64,000 bases of DNA from Streptomyces sp. SCSIO 30461 (GCF_037023745.1 NZ_CP146101.1:6030001-6094000); one strand, 5' to 3'; shown: positions 25,186 through 33,757, counted from the first letter of the stretch. The notes: generated from the letters alone by a model not told the origin. Program-made: numbers and translations.

Positions 25186-26403
25186 TCAGGCAGGCCCCGG
25201 CAGGCCCTCCAGGAACCTGTCGCAGTCGAGCAGCCGGTGCGCTCGCACCCCCGGGCTCCGCCAGGGCAGGTCCAGCCGCGGGGGGCGGTCGGCGTCGTGG
25301 AAGTAGCAGGCCTCCAAGCTCTGGTCCAGCCCGATCAGCAGCACGGGATTCGCCACCAGGAAGTCCCGTACCGCCGGGGTGTCCCGGCGCACCCACAGCA
25401 GCATGCGCTTGTCCCGGTAGTGGTCGTCGGGCAGGCCGACCTGCGGGTGCATCCTGCGCTTGAACTGGAAGATGCCCTTGCTCAGGAAGGGCTCGCAGCC
25501 CGCCAGGTCGACCCGCCTCAGCCCCTGGGCGGTGGCCCACTGCAGCAGCAGGACGTACACGGCCAGGTAGGTGCCGGTGTGGTAGTAGCGCTGATCGCCG
25601 TCGGCCACGCCGACGAGCCGGAGGACCAGCGTGCGGCCTTCCAGCCGGCACAGCGTCCCCGCCACACGCCGCCCCGATTCGCACAGGAAGAACAGCACAC
25701 CGCGGTGGAACAGGCAGCGCCGCGCGTGCTCACGCTCCTCCGAGTGCGCTCTGTCACCGTGCCTGCGGTCCATGGTCGGCCGGTGCATACGGTCGTAGAA
25801 GTAGTCGAAGTCACTTTCCCGGGTGGCCACTTCCAGTGAGCGGCGGCGCACGGACATCTCATGCCGGTGCTGCTCGCGCGCCCGGCGGGAGAGGCGGTCG
25901 ATGACGTCGCCGTACTCGGGGCCGACGGGGACCGCCTGGCCGACCCGGAAGGGCAGCAGCAGGCTGTGGCGTGGCGGTGGCGACGGCGCCATCCGCTGCG
26001 GCACACCGATCACCAGGAGCTCGGCCGCGGGGGCTGCCCGGCCGCCGGTCAACTCGGCCCACGAGGTCCGGCTCACCTGCCGGATCGGCCGACCGCCGCG
26101 ACGCCATTCGAGGAACGGGAGCCCATGGCTTCGGCCACGGGCCAGACCTCCGTAGGCCAGCACCGGCACCCCGGCCAGGGCCGATCGTGACTCCACCAGC
26201 CAGGGCCGGGTCGCGGCGACCGCATCCGCCCAGGCGTGGGCCCCCGCCACCAGAGGGTTACCGCTGTGCTCCCAGGCATAGCGGATGTTCGGGGGGATCA
26301 TCCGTGCCCCGCCGCGCGGACCCACCCGTGCCCCGCCGCTGCCCTTCCCCTGCCGCCCGGATCGCTCCGGCCGCCCGGTCTCCGGCTTCGCCGATTCCAC
26401 CAC
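25186..26403 (-). CDS. FemAB/GNAT-like acyltransferase, possibly tRNA-dependent
   Basis: This protein has about 405 residues. The C-terminal half (about 210-340) looks like a GNAT/FemAB-type domain: a long basic helix region (RRAREQHRHEMSVRRRS), then GTYLAVYVLLLQWATAQG, then RVDLAGCEPFLSKGIFQFKRR. The final K-G-x-F-Q-F-K-R-R pattern is typical of FemAB/CelD-like enzymes. In phosphonate peptide pathways such enzymes (DhpH, FzmI) add an amino acid from aminoacyl-tRNA. That role is inferred, and N-acetylation is the alternative. The start at 26403 (GTG) follows GGAGAGG; an ATG at about 26301 would drop a basic, low-complexity N-terminus. It lies 36 bp behind the PLP-enzyme gene, probably in one transcript. 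Confidence 0.65.
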   Translation of the reverse strand: MVESAKPETGRPERSGRQGKGSGGARVGPRGGARMIPPNIRYAWEHSGNPLVAGAHAWADAVAATRPWLVESRSALAGVPVLAYGGLARGRSHGLPFLEWRRGGRPIRQVSRTSWAELTGGRAAPAAELLVIGVPQRMAPSPPPRHSLLLPFRVGQAVPVGPEYGDVIDRLSRRAREQHRHEMSVRRRSLEVATRESDFDYFYDRMHRPTMDRRHGDRAHSEEREHARRCLFHRGVLFFLCESGRRVAGTLCRLEGRTLVLRLVGVADGDQRYYHTGTYLAVYVLLLQWATAQGLRRVDLAGCEPFLSKGIFQFKRRMHPQVGLPDDHYRDKRMLLWVRRDTPAVRDFLVANPVLLIGLDQSLEACYFHDADRPPRLDLPWRSPGVRAHRLLDCDRFLEGLPGPA

Positions 26404-26439
26404 CGTCGTCCTCTCCGCCGGTCCTCCCTGGTCAGGGGA

Positions 26440-27807
26440 TCAGACACGCGCCGCCGCGAGGACGGCGCCGGCCAGTTCCTCGGTGGTGTCGGCCCGGCCG
26501 AGGTGTTCGGCCGGGAACGGGTCGATGAGATCGTCGCTGTAGTAGCCGGCTCCGTGGACGACGACATCGGCCGACTCCGCGATCAGCCCGCGCTCCCGTG
26601 CCACGAGCACTCCCGCGAACGCCTTCACCAGCGACCACTCCTGGATCAGGGAGGGATCGCGGGCGATGGCGATGCCCGCCTCGGCGACCAGCCCGCGCAC
26701 CCGGTCCAGGCGCTCGATGCACTCACGCTTGGACACCACCACGCCGCCACCGCCGTGTCGTCTGATGACCGCGCCGATCAGGGCGCTGGTGGCCGGTCGG
26801 CGGGTCCAGAAGGTCGGGTCGATGACCTCCTGCGGATCATCCGTGGCAGCGGGGAACTCGGGTACGGAAGGTACGGACGACTGGCGCCACAGGGCCGCTG
26901 CGGCGTCGTACGCGTATTCGGGCGGCTGAACGCCCAGGGAGGTCACCAGATCGGGAGTCGCCAACTGCTGGACGAGGAGGAAGGCGGGGTGGCTGGCCGG
27001 CCGCGGGAACCCCGCCATTCCTTCGGTGAGCATCCGGTGCCCCAGGTGGTATCCGAGCAGTCCGAAGGCGCTGGAGACGGCGTGGGCGTGCACCCGCGAC
27101 GCGCTCTCGGGGGTGAGGGGAAGCAGTTCGGCCTCGGCGAAGGCGCGTGTCGCGTCACCGACACGGTAGTTGTCGAGGTCGTGGGTGTAGCAAAGGCGGA
27201 ATCCGGTGGTGTCGAAGACGCGGTCGGCGTACCCGGTCAGCACCCTCCCGGCCATGGCCTTCACCTCGCTCGGCTCCCCGACGTCGGCGACGAGCACAGG
27301 GTTCGCGGCACGCAGCGCAGGGTCTGCGTTCAGCGCACTGTCGCGGAACTTGTACCGCGAGGCGGCGGGCACGAGGACCGCCGAGCGGACCTCTTCCGGT
27401 GAAGCCAGTCCGCTCGTGTACGCGCGGGCGACCGCGTCCCGCAACGCCATGCCTTTGTTACCGGAAGTAGGGGTGAGGAACAGCACCCGCTCGCCGGTCT
27501 TCCGGACATGGGCCGCCGCACGCGCCACCATGAGCAGGGACGCCAGGGTCTTGGTGGTCCTGGTCCCCGGGTTCCGTGTCAGATCCAGCAGGTAGGTGCG
27601 CTGCTCCACACGGGTGAGGCCGATGTCGCTGACGGCAGCGAACTCCGCGAAACCCGGGGGCTTCTCGACCAGCTCGAGAGGAAGGAGGGGGGCCGTCTCG
27701 CGCTCCGCGTCGGCCGCACGCGCCGCGGCGGCGATCCCGTGGAAGTACCGGTCGAGCGCACACGGCACAACCCCCGGGGCGTCGGCCGACTGCTCTGCGG
27801 AACACAC
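26440..27807 (-). CDS. PLP fold-type II enzyme, threonine-synthase-like
   Basis: This 455-residue protein has features of fold-type II PLP enzymes: a likely Schiff-base Lys in GTRTTKTLASLL (about residue 95) and a phosphate-binding loop PTSGNKGMALRD (about 125), arranged as in threonine and cysteine synthases. It is divergent from standard ThrC and resembles proteins from other secondary-metabolite clusters that, I think, are filed as DUF6002. In a phosphonate block there are two readings: a beta/gamma-replacement or lyase step building the phosphonate amino acid, or an insensitive threonine synthase for self-resistance, as proposed for the rhizocticin cluster. GTG at 27807 is chosen because GGAAGGAG lies 10 bases before it. 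It is divergent from the ornithine-acetyltransferase gene. Confidence 0.7.
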   Translation of the reverse strand: MCSAEQSADAPGVVPCALDRYFHGIAAAARAADAERETAPLLPLELVEKPPGFAEFAAVSDIGLTRVEQRTYLLDLTRNPGTRTTKTLASLLMVARAAAHVRKTGERVLFLTPTSGNKGMALRDAVARAYTSGLASPEEVRSAVLVPAASRYKFRDSALNADPALRAANPVLVADVGEPSEVKAMAGRVLTGYADRVFDTTGFRLCYTHDLDNYRVGDATRAFAEAELLPLTPESASRVHAHAVSSAFGLLGYHLGHRMLTEGMAGFPRPASHPAFLLVQQLATPDLVTSLGVQPPEYAYDAAAALWRQSSVPSVPEFPAATDDPQEVIDPTFWTRRPATSALIGAVIRRHGGGGVVVSKRECIERLDRVRGLVAEAGIAIARDPSLIQEWSLVKAFAGVLVARERGLIAESADVVVHGAGYYSDDLIDPFPAEHLGRADTTEELAGAVLAAARV

Positions 27808-28015
27808 CGTCGATGCACTCCTTCCTCTCCTCATTCTCATCCCGGCCCGGCCGACCCGCCCACCGGCGGGGCCTGGACCCGAACGAGGGATTACGGGCGG
27901 CGGAAGGGCGTGCGACCCGCCCGCCGGGGCACCCATGTCGCGGCGTGTCCGATGGGTGCCGCGGGACCGCGGGAACCACCAGGGGTCCACCGGGTGGACG
28001 GGAAAGGAGGCGGGT

Positions 28016-29254
28016 ATGGCGGGAGCGGTGGCAGCGCCTCGTGGGTTCCTCGTGCATACCGCGTCGGTCGGCCTCGGCGGGGATGAGCGCGACGGCGGTG
28101 ACGACTTCGCCATCCTGCTCTCCGCCCACCCGGCGGAGTGCAGCGCGGTGTTCACGCGCTCGCTCTTCGCGGGTCCCAGCATCGTGGTGTCCAGGGACGA
28201 GAGCCGGGTGGCGGCGGCGCGTGGAGTCGTCGTCACCGCCCGTAACGGCAATGTGGCCAACGGACCCCGGGGGCTGCGGGACGCCCGGGAGCTGCGCGCG
28301 TCCGCGGCCCGTGCCTGCGCGGTACCCGAGACGGAGTTGCTGATCGCGTCCACCGGGGTCATCGGCAGGCCGTACCCCATGGGCGAGATCCTGGCCCATC
28401 TGTCGTCGCTCGAATGGCCGCCCACGGACGACGACGGCTGGCCGGAGCGAGCGGCCCGCGCCATCATGACCACCGACACCCGGCCCAAGACGGCGACGGA
28501 GCGGTGCGGTCCCGCCACCGTCCTCGGCATCGCCAAGGGCGTCGGGATGATCGAGCCGGACATGGCCACGCTCCTGGCCTTCTTCCTCACCGACGCGAAC
28601 ATCCCCCGCCCCGCCCTCGACGCGATCTTCCGGAGGGTGGTGGACGCGACCTTCAACGCCGTGTCCGTGGACACCGACACCTCCATCGCCGACATGGCGG
28701 CGGTCTTCGCGAACGGACTGGCCGGACCGGTCGACCTCGGAGAGTTCGAACGCTCCCTCCACTCCGTCGCCCTCCCCCTGGCGAAGATGGTCGCCAGGGA
28801 TGGGGAGGGCGCCTCCAAGCTGATCGAGGTCACCGTGACAGGGGCCAGGGACAGCGCGCAGGCCAAGCGCGTGGCCAAGGCCGTGGTCAACTCCCCGCTG
28901 GTCAAGACGGGTGTGACCGGCGGGGACCCCAACTGGCTGCGGATCGCGGTGGCGGTGGGCAAGTGCCATGACGACACCGACATCGATGCGGACCGGGTCA
29001 CCATCGGCATCGGCGGGACGCCCGTCCAACCTGCCGGGCCCGCGGACCGGCCCGAGCGCACAGAACGCGCCATCGAGGAGCACCTGCGCGGAGACGAGGT
29101 GCACATCACCGTGGGACTCGGCATCGGCGACGCCCGGTACACGGCTTTCGGCTGCGACCTGGGACCGGGTTTCCTGGACATCAGCTCGCGGCGCACCTGC
29201 TGGAGCACCGACACCTGGGGCATCGGCAGCCGCAGCGGCCCGCCGCGCCCCTGA
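28016..29254 (+). CDS. Ornithine acetyltransferase-like protein (ArgJ family, OAT2 type)
   Basis: This 412-residue Ntn-type enzyme is made as one chain and probably cleaves itself at the Ala-Thr bond in GMIEPDMATLL, giving a Thr nucleophile. The upstream oxyanion segment STGVIGRPYP and the conserved AKGVG before the cleavage site are present. Housekeeping ArgJ moves acetyl from N-acetylornithine to glutamate; this copy is not near arg genes and its cleavage-site text resembles the clavulanic-acid OAT2, so it probably acts on the cluster product. It could add or remove a protecting acetyl group or supply ornithine/arginine. The start ATG at 28016 follows AAAGGAGG by 5 bases. Confidence 0.87.
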   Translation: MAGAVAAPRGFLVHTASVGLGGDERDGGDDFAILLSAHPAECSAVFTRSLFAGPSIVVSRDESRVAAARGVVVTARNGNVANGPRGLRDARELRASAARACAVPETELLIASTGVIGRPYPMGEILAHLSSLEWPPTDDDGWPERAARAIMTTDTRPKTATERCGPATVLGIAKGVGMIEPDMATLLAFFLTDANIPRPALDAIFRRVVDATFNAVSVDTDTSIADMAAVFANGLAGPVDLGEFERSLHSVALPLAKMVARDGEGASKLIEVTVTGARDSAQAKRVAKAVVNSPLVKTGVTGGDPNWLRIAVAVGKCHDDTDIDADRVTIGIGGTPVQPAGPADRPERTERAIEEHLRGDEVHITVGLGIGDARYTAFGCDLGPGFLDISSRRTCWSTDTWGIGSRSGPPRP

Positions 29255-29325
29255 TCGCGACCGTACGCGGAGCATTCGCCCGCCCCACCCGGCTCCGTGC
29301 GCACACGGCGAGGCCGAGCCGGTCG

Positions 29326-30075
29326 TCAGCCGCGGAGCGGAATACCCGCGACGAGGCCGCCGTCGATCACGAACTCGGCGCCCGTGCAGTACCCGGACTC
29401 GTCGGAAGCAAGGAACAGCACCAGGTCCGAGACCTCCTCGGGCCGCGCTCCGCGGCCGAGTGGAATCTGCAGCACGGCCGGGTCGATGCCCTCCGTCATG
29501 GGCGTCTCGATGAAGCCTGGGTGCACGGAGTTCACCCGGATCCCGAAGCTCCCGACCTCGACCGCCACCGACTTGGTGATCCCACGCACCCCGAACTTGG
29601 CCGCCACGTAGCCGTGCAGCCAGGGGCTGCCGCGAAGGCCCTCGACCGACGAGATGTTGACGATCGAGCCGCCACCCTGAGACTTCATGGCCGGCACCAC
29701 AGCCCGCATGCCGTAGAAGACGCCGGACAGGTTGATGCCGATGATCTTCTCCCAGTCGGCGGGCTCGAAGCTGTCGACCGGGCTCCCGTTCGCGATACCC
29801 GCGTTGTTGACCAGGATGTCGACCCTCCCGCCGAACTCATCGAGCGTCCGGCGCACCGCCTGCTCCCACTCAGCCGGGCTTGTGACGTCGAGGCGCGCGA
29901 ACGCGGCAGCGTCTCCCAGCTCGGCGGCCAGGGCCTCCCCCGCGTCGACCAGCACGTCGGCGACAAGCACCCGCGCGCCCTCCGCCACCAGTCGGCGCAC
30001 GTGCTGCTCGCCCATACCGCGCGAACCCCCCGTCACGATTGCGGTCTTCCCCACGACGCGTCCCGCTTCACCCAT
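29326..30075 (-). CDS. Short-chain dehydrogenase/reductase
   Basis: This 249-residue classical SDR has the nucleotide-binding motif TGGSRGMG, the structural NNAG, Ser in NISSVEG, and the catalytic pair YVAAK. It ends with the usual VIDGG region. It resembles 3-alpha/20-beta-hydroxysteroid dehydrogenases, a label often given to SDRs of unknown substrate. At the right edge of the phosphonate block it is the only visible candidate to reduce phosphonoacetaldehyde to 2-hydroxyethylphosphonate, although known enzymes for that step are iron alcohol dehydrogenases. AAGGGAG precedes the ATG. It could instead be an unrelated flanking gene. Confidence 0.88.
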   Translation of the reverse strand: MGEAGRVVGKTAIVTGGSRGMGEQHVRRLVAEGARVLVADVLVDAGEALAAELGDAAAFARLDVTSPAEWEQAVRRTLDEFGGRVDILVNNAGIANGSPVDSFEPADWEKIIGINLSGVFYGMRAVVPAMKSQGGGSIVNISSVEGLRGSPWLHGYVAAKFGVRGITKSVAVEVGSFGIRVNSVHPGFIETPMTEGIDPAVLQIPLGRGARPEEVSDLVLFLASDESGYCTGAEFVIDGGLVAGIPLRG

Positions 30076-30545
30076 GGCTCGCCACTCCCTTGGATACCGT
30101 TCGCCGCGGACCTCCTGCCGGGCCCATCTCCCGAATGTGGACCACGCACAGGCGGAGGGCGCCCGGAGCGCACCTGTTCGGGTAGCCGCCCAGCCGGTGA
30201 GGCGGTGCCTGTTCTGCCCCGTACCCACCTCCCGCACGGCCGAGGACGGAACCGGCGAGGTGGCGGGCCGCAGCCGTCGAGGAGGGTGGATGACCGGCTG
30301 GTCGACGAACCGGTCCACCGACTGCGGGCCGATGGCCCAGCGAGTCGACCGCCACGGACGGGCTGCTCCGGCAGTCGGCACACGACGTACGCCGGAGCGG
30401 CCCGTCCCAGCCCGCGCTCACGACGGCTGCTTCGACCGGTGCCCGCTTCGGCACGGAGTGCGGTCGGCGGACGGCTCGCCGAAGGCGGCGGCCGCCGGGC
30501 CAGGACGCAGACCGCGCACACCACCGGGCTTTGAGGCGGAGAGGC
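30076..30545. other. 470-bp gap without a recognisable gene
   Basis: Open frames on both strands here are Arg/Pro/Gly-rich, without start signals or known motifs. This gap is the probable right edge of the accessory block, just before the conserved pspAA-pspA genes. No direct repeat, integrase or tRNA was seen. Confidence 0.5.
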
Positions 30546-30824
30546 TCAGCCCGGGATCAACCCGTCGTCGTCGAGCATGTCGCGGACTTCCTCCAGCGTC
30601 GCCTCCGGGGACGGCAGTATCAGCTCGGACGGCTCCAACGAATCATCGGGCAGCGGAGCGCCGAGCCGGCGGACCGCGTCGAGCAGTCCGCACAGCGTCC
30701 GCCGGAAGCCGGGCTCGTCGCCGGACTCCATTTCCGCCAGGAGCTCATCGTCCAGCTTGTTCAGCTCGTCGAAGTGCCCGTTGTCGACCCTCCACTGGCC
30801 TTCCCCCATGATCCTGACGATCAT
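30546..30824 (-). CDS. pspAA: PspA-associated protein PspAA
   Basis: This 92-residue acidic protein starts MIVRIMGEGQW and has a DELNKLDDELL helix, matching the small PspAA domain found beside actinobacterial PspA. It probably helps regulate or bind PspA at the membrane. It begins 35 bp after the pspA stop on the same strand, so the two are likely one operon. Confidence 0.82.
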   Translation of the reverse strand: MIVRIMGEGQWRVDNGHFDELNKLDDELLAEMESGDEPGFRRTLCGLLDAVRRLGAPLPDDSLEPSELILPSPEATLEEVRDMLDDDGLIPG

Positions 30825-30858
30825 GACGCGCCGTCCCTACCGCTCATCGCCGCTCACG

Positions 30859-31641
30859 TCACTGCTTGTTGAGGTTCGGCCCGTCCTGCGCCGTGGAACC
30901 GTCGCCGCCCTCGATGGCCTGCTGCTGGCCGCCGCTGCCTCCCGCCAGCTCTGCCTTCATGCGCTGGAGCTCCAGCTCGACGTCCGTGCCACCGGAGATA
31001 CGGTCCAGCTCGGCCGCGATGTCGTCCTTGGCCATGCCCGTCGGGTCGTCCAGCGCGCCGGAGGCGAGCAGTTCGTCGATCGCGCCGGCGCGCGCCTGGA
31101 GCTGGGCGGTCTTGTCCTCGGCACGCTGGATCGCCAGGCCGACATCACCCATCTCCTCGGAGATCCCGGAGAACGCCTCGCCGATCCTGGTCTGGGCCTG
31201 GGCCGCGGTGTAGGTGGCCTTGATGGTCTCCTTCTTCGTGCGGAAGGCGTCCACCTTGGCCTGGAGCCGCTGGGCCGCGAGGGTGAGCTTCTCCTCCTCG
31301 CCCTGCAGGGTCTGGTGCTGGGTCTCCAGATCGGTGACCTGCTGCTGGAGCGCGGCGCGGCGGGACAGCGCCTCCCGGGCCAGGTCCTCGCGGCCGAGCG
31401 CGAGTGCCTTGCGGCCCTGGTCCTCCAGCTTCGACGACTGGCCCTGGAGCTGGTTGAGCTGCAGTTCCAGGCGCTTGCGGGAGGTCGCGACGTCGGCGAC
31501 GCCGCGGCGTACCTTCTGCAGCAGCTCAAGCTGCTTCTGATACGAATAATCGAGGGTCTCGCGCGGATCCTCGGCCCGGTCAAGGGCCTTGTTTGCCTTC
31601 GCGCGGAAGATCATCCCCATACGCTTCATGACACCGCTCAT
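30859..31641 (-). CDS. pspA: Phage shock protein A / IM30 family membrane-stress protein
   Basis: This 260-residue, almost wholly coiled-coil protein starts with an amphipathic helix (MKRMGMIFRAKANKALDR). It is followed by the PspA/IM30 core (DPRETLDYSYQKQLELLQKVRRGVADV) and long heptads rich in Gln, Glu and Lys. Members form ESCRT-III-like rings that patch damaged membrane. The C-terminal 35 residues are Gly/Gln-rich and disordered. It is the first gene of a leftward operon with pspAA. Confidence 0.95.
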   Translation of the reverse strand: MSGVMKRMGMIFRAKANKALDRAEDPRETLDYSYQKQLELLQKVRRGVADVATSRKRLELQLNQLQGQSSKLEDQGRKALALGREDLAREALSRRAALQQQVTDLETQHQTLQGEEEKLTLAAQRLQAKVDAFRTKKETIKATYTAAQAQTRIGEAFSGISEEMGDVGLAIQRAEDKTAQLQARAGAIDELLASGALDDPTGMAKDDIAAELDRISGGTDVELELQRMKAELAGGSGGQQQAIEGGDGSTAQDGPNLNKQ

Positions 31642-31927
31642 GGGCTTCGCGCGCCCCCTTCTGACGGACCGGCTCCAGCTACTCCAGAACCCACAGTACG
31701 GGCCCTGGTTCCATTACCGCACTGTTCGAGCGCTGATGCGCTCCTCCCCAGGAACGACCTGCCACCCGCCGCGGTCCCGCGCAGGGAGGAGAAGGCCGTC
31801 GGGAACACAGACGCCGGCCGGCCGCGGATCGTTGCAGCGGGCTCCCGGGGCGGGGCCCGGAAGTGCGGAAGTCCCGGGGAGCACCTACGGTCCCACCCGC
31901 TTTCTCCACCCCGTACCCTTGGGTGTT

Positions 31928-32527
31928 GTGTTCCGTAGCCGATCGAAGGATGAGAAGGCCCCCACCGAGAAGGTGACGGCGGACCTCTCCAAGCAGCCCC
32001 GCGACCCTGAGGCCCCCAAGGGCAGGCCCACCCCGAAGCGGAGTGAGGCCCAGGGCCAGCGCCGCCGTGCCCAGTCGGGTGCGCCCGTCGACCGCAAGGA
32101 GGCCGCGCGCCGCCAGCGTGAGGCGCGCCGTGCCGACCTGGCCAAGCAGCGCGAGGCACTCGCCGGTGGCGATGAGCGGTATCTGCCGCCCCGCGACAAG
32201 GGTCCGGTGCGTCGTTTCGTACGCGACTACATCGACTCGCGCTTCTGCATCGCGGAGTTCTTCCTGCCCCTGGCCGTCGTGATCCTGGTGCTGTCCATGA
32301 TCCGTGTGGCGCAGCTCCAGAACATCTCACTGCTGCTGTGGCTGGGCGTCATCGTGATGATCGTCATCGACTCGATCGGGGTCTCCTTCCGGCTGAAGAA
32401 GCAGCTGAAGGAGCGCTTCCCGAACGAGTCGACGCGCGGCGCGGTGGCGTACGCCCTGATGCGCTCGCTCCAGATGCGTCGACTCCGCCTGCCGAAACCG
32501 CAGGTCAAGCGCGGAGAGCGGCCCTGA
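31928..32527 (+). CDS. DUF3043 membrane protein
   Basis: This 199-residue protein has a long, very basic and hydrophilic N-terminal half (Lys/Arg/Gln-rich to about residue 100) followed by two adjacent membrane helices (about 113-131 and 137-155) and a basic tail. This is the standard layout of actinobacterial DUF3043, of unknown function. GTG at 31928 is chosen because upstream sequence does not read as coding. It is divergent from pspA, and the 286-bp gap before it shows no gene. Confidence 0.85.
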   Translation: MFRSRSKDEKAPTEKVTADLSKQPRDPEAPKGRPTPKRSEAQGQRRRAQSGAPVDRKEAARRQREARRADLAKQREALAGGDERYLPPRDKGPVRRFVRDYIDSRFCIAEFFLPLAVVILVLSMIRVAQLQNISLLLWLGVIVMIVIDSIGVSFRLKKQLKERFPNESTRGAVAYALMRSLQMRRLRLPKPQVKRGERP

Positions 32528-32565
32528 GCACTGATGCGTCCGGCGCCTGCGGCGACGTCTCGGGT

Positions 32566-33372
32566 ATGTCCGGTGCCCCCTCCGGTGTCGCCGGTTTCGA
32601 CGGTGGCGCCGCCGCCTGGATCCAGGGCTTGGGCGGGCTGCGCAACACCGTCCGGCAGGAGCTTGTGGCGCGCCAGCTGGACGAGCAGATCGCCGGGCGC
32701 TTCCCGGTCGGGCAGCGCCTGCGGATCCTCGACGTCGGCATGGGCCAGGGCACCCAGGCGCTGCGTCTCGCCCGCGCCGGGCACACGGTGACCGGTCTCG
32801 AATCCGACCCCGGGATGCTTGCGCTGGCGCGTGAGGCGCTGGCGTCGGAGCCCGCCGGTATCCGGGAGCGCTTCCGGATGATCGAGGGCGACGGCCGGGA
32901 CACCGGAGTGCACTTCCTGCCCGGCGCCTTCGACGTGGTGCTGTGCCACGGGGTGCTGATGTACGTGTCGGACCGCGACGCGATGCTCGCCGGCCTGGCC
33001 CGGATGCTGGCGCCCGGTGGTCTGCTGTCGCTCCTGGTGCGCAACGGTGACGCACTGGCCATGCGCCCGGGTCTCGGGAGTGACTGGTCGGGTGCGCTGG
33101 CGGCCTTCGACACGGACGGGTACACCAACCGCCTCGGCCTGGCCGTACGCGCCGACCGGCTTTCCGACCTGACGGCGACGCTCGCGGGGATCGCGGCACC
33201 GCTGCACGCCTGGTACGGGGTGCGGGTCTTCACGGACAACGTGCCCGACGAGGCTGAGCCGCCGTCCGGTGCGGCGCTCGACCGGCTGCTCGCGGCCGAG
33301 GACCGGGCGGGCCGGACCGATCCGTACCGGGCGGTGGCGGCGCTGCTGCACCTGTGCGGGGTGCGCGACTGA
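32566..33372 (+). CDS. SAM-dependent methyltransferase
   Basis: This 268-residue class I methyltransferase has SAM-binding motif I in ILDVGMGQGTQAL, an acidic end of strand 2 in GLESDPGM, and a motif near VVLCHGVLMYV. The best match by eye is the CmoM/SmtA-like group of tRNA or small-molecule methyltransferases. The start is uncertain. ATG at 32566 is used here; a CTG overlapping the upstream stop codon, with GGAGAG before it, would add about 14 residues. It follows the DUF3043 gene closely on the same strand. Confidence 0.88.
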   Translation: MSGAPSGVAGFDGGAAAWIQGLGGLRNTVRQELVARQLDEQIAGRFPVGQRLRILDVGMGQGTQALRLARAGHTVTGLESDPGMLALAREALASEPAGIRERFRMIEGDGRDTGVHFLPGAFDVVLCHGVLMYVSDRDAMLAGLARMLAPGGLLSLLVRNGDALAMRPGLGSDWSGALAAFDTDGYTNRLGLAVRADRLSDLTATLAGIAAPLHAWYGVRVFTDNVPDEAEPPSGAALDRLLAAEDRAGRTDPYRAVAALLHLCGVRD

Positions 33373-33547
33373 CAGGCGCACTACAGGCTCGGCGGCGTCC
33401 TGTCGCCGAGCATGAGCCGGTCTTCGGCGCCCGAATCGTCTCGGCACCCGAGTCGGTCCTCCGCGCAGGAGTCGGCCTTCAGGGCCGAAGGCGGCGGCCG
33501 TCGCGGGCCGCCGCCGAGCCGTGGGAGTGACTGCGACCGGGCCGCCG

Positions 33548-33757
33548 TCACGCTCCTTCGGCGTGCAGGCTCATGGGCCCGTAGATCCGGCCGCCGTCCT
33601 CGAAGAGGAACACCTGGTCGGCGCCGCCCTCCAGCAGTTCCCTCCAGACCTCGCCGATCCAGGACTCGGCGTCTGCCTGGGTGCTGAACTCCTCCGGCTC
33701 CACGGCCGGGCTGACCTCCGTCCCGTCAGCCTTCTCGAACCGCCACGTCCACGCCAT
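33548..33757 (-). CDS. Small conserved acidic protein
   Basis: This 69-residue protein begins MAWTWRFE and ends GPMSLHAEGA, with no membrane helix and no catalytic motif. GGGAGG sits five bases before its ATG, which strongly supports expression. It is common in streptomycetes beside cobU, to my recollection, but I know of no function. Confidence 0.8.
   Translation of the reverse strand: MAWTWRFEKADGTEVSPAVEPEEFSTQADAESWIGEVWRELLEGGADQVFLFEDGGRIYGPMSLHAEGA

Noticed and set aside
27808..29304. In-frame upstream extension of the threonine-synthase-like gene
   Set aside because: It is antisense to the ornithine acetyltransferase gene; the GTG at 27807 has GGAAGGAG before it.
29326..30075. Naming the SDR a hydroxysteroid dehydrogenase
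   Set aside because: The similarity is to a broad SDR group; nothing nearby suggests steroid use.
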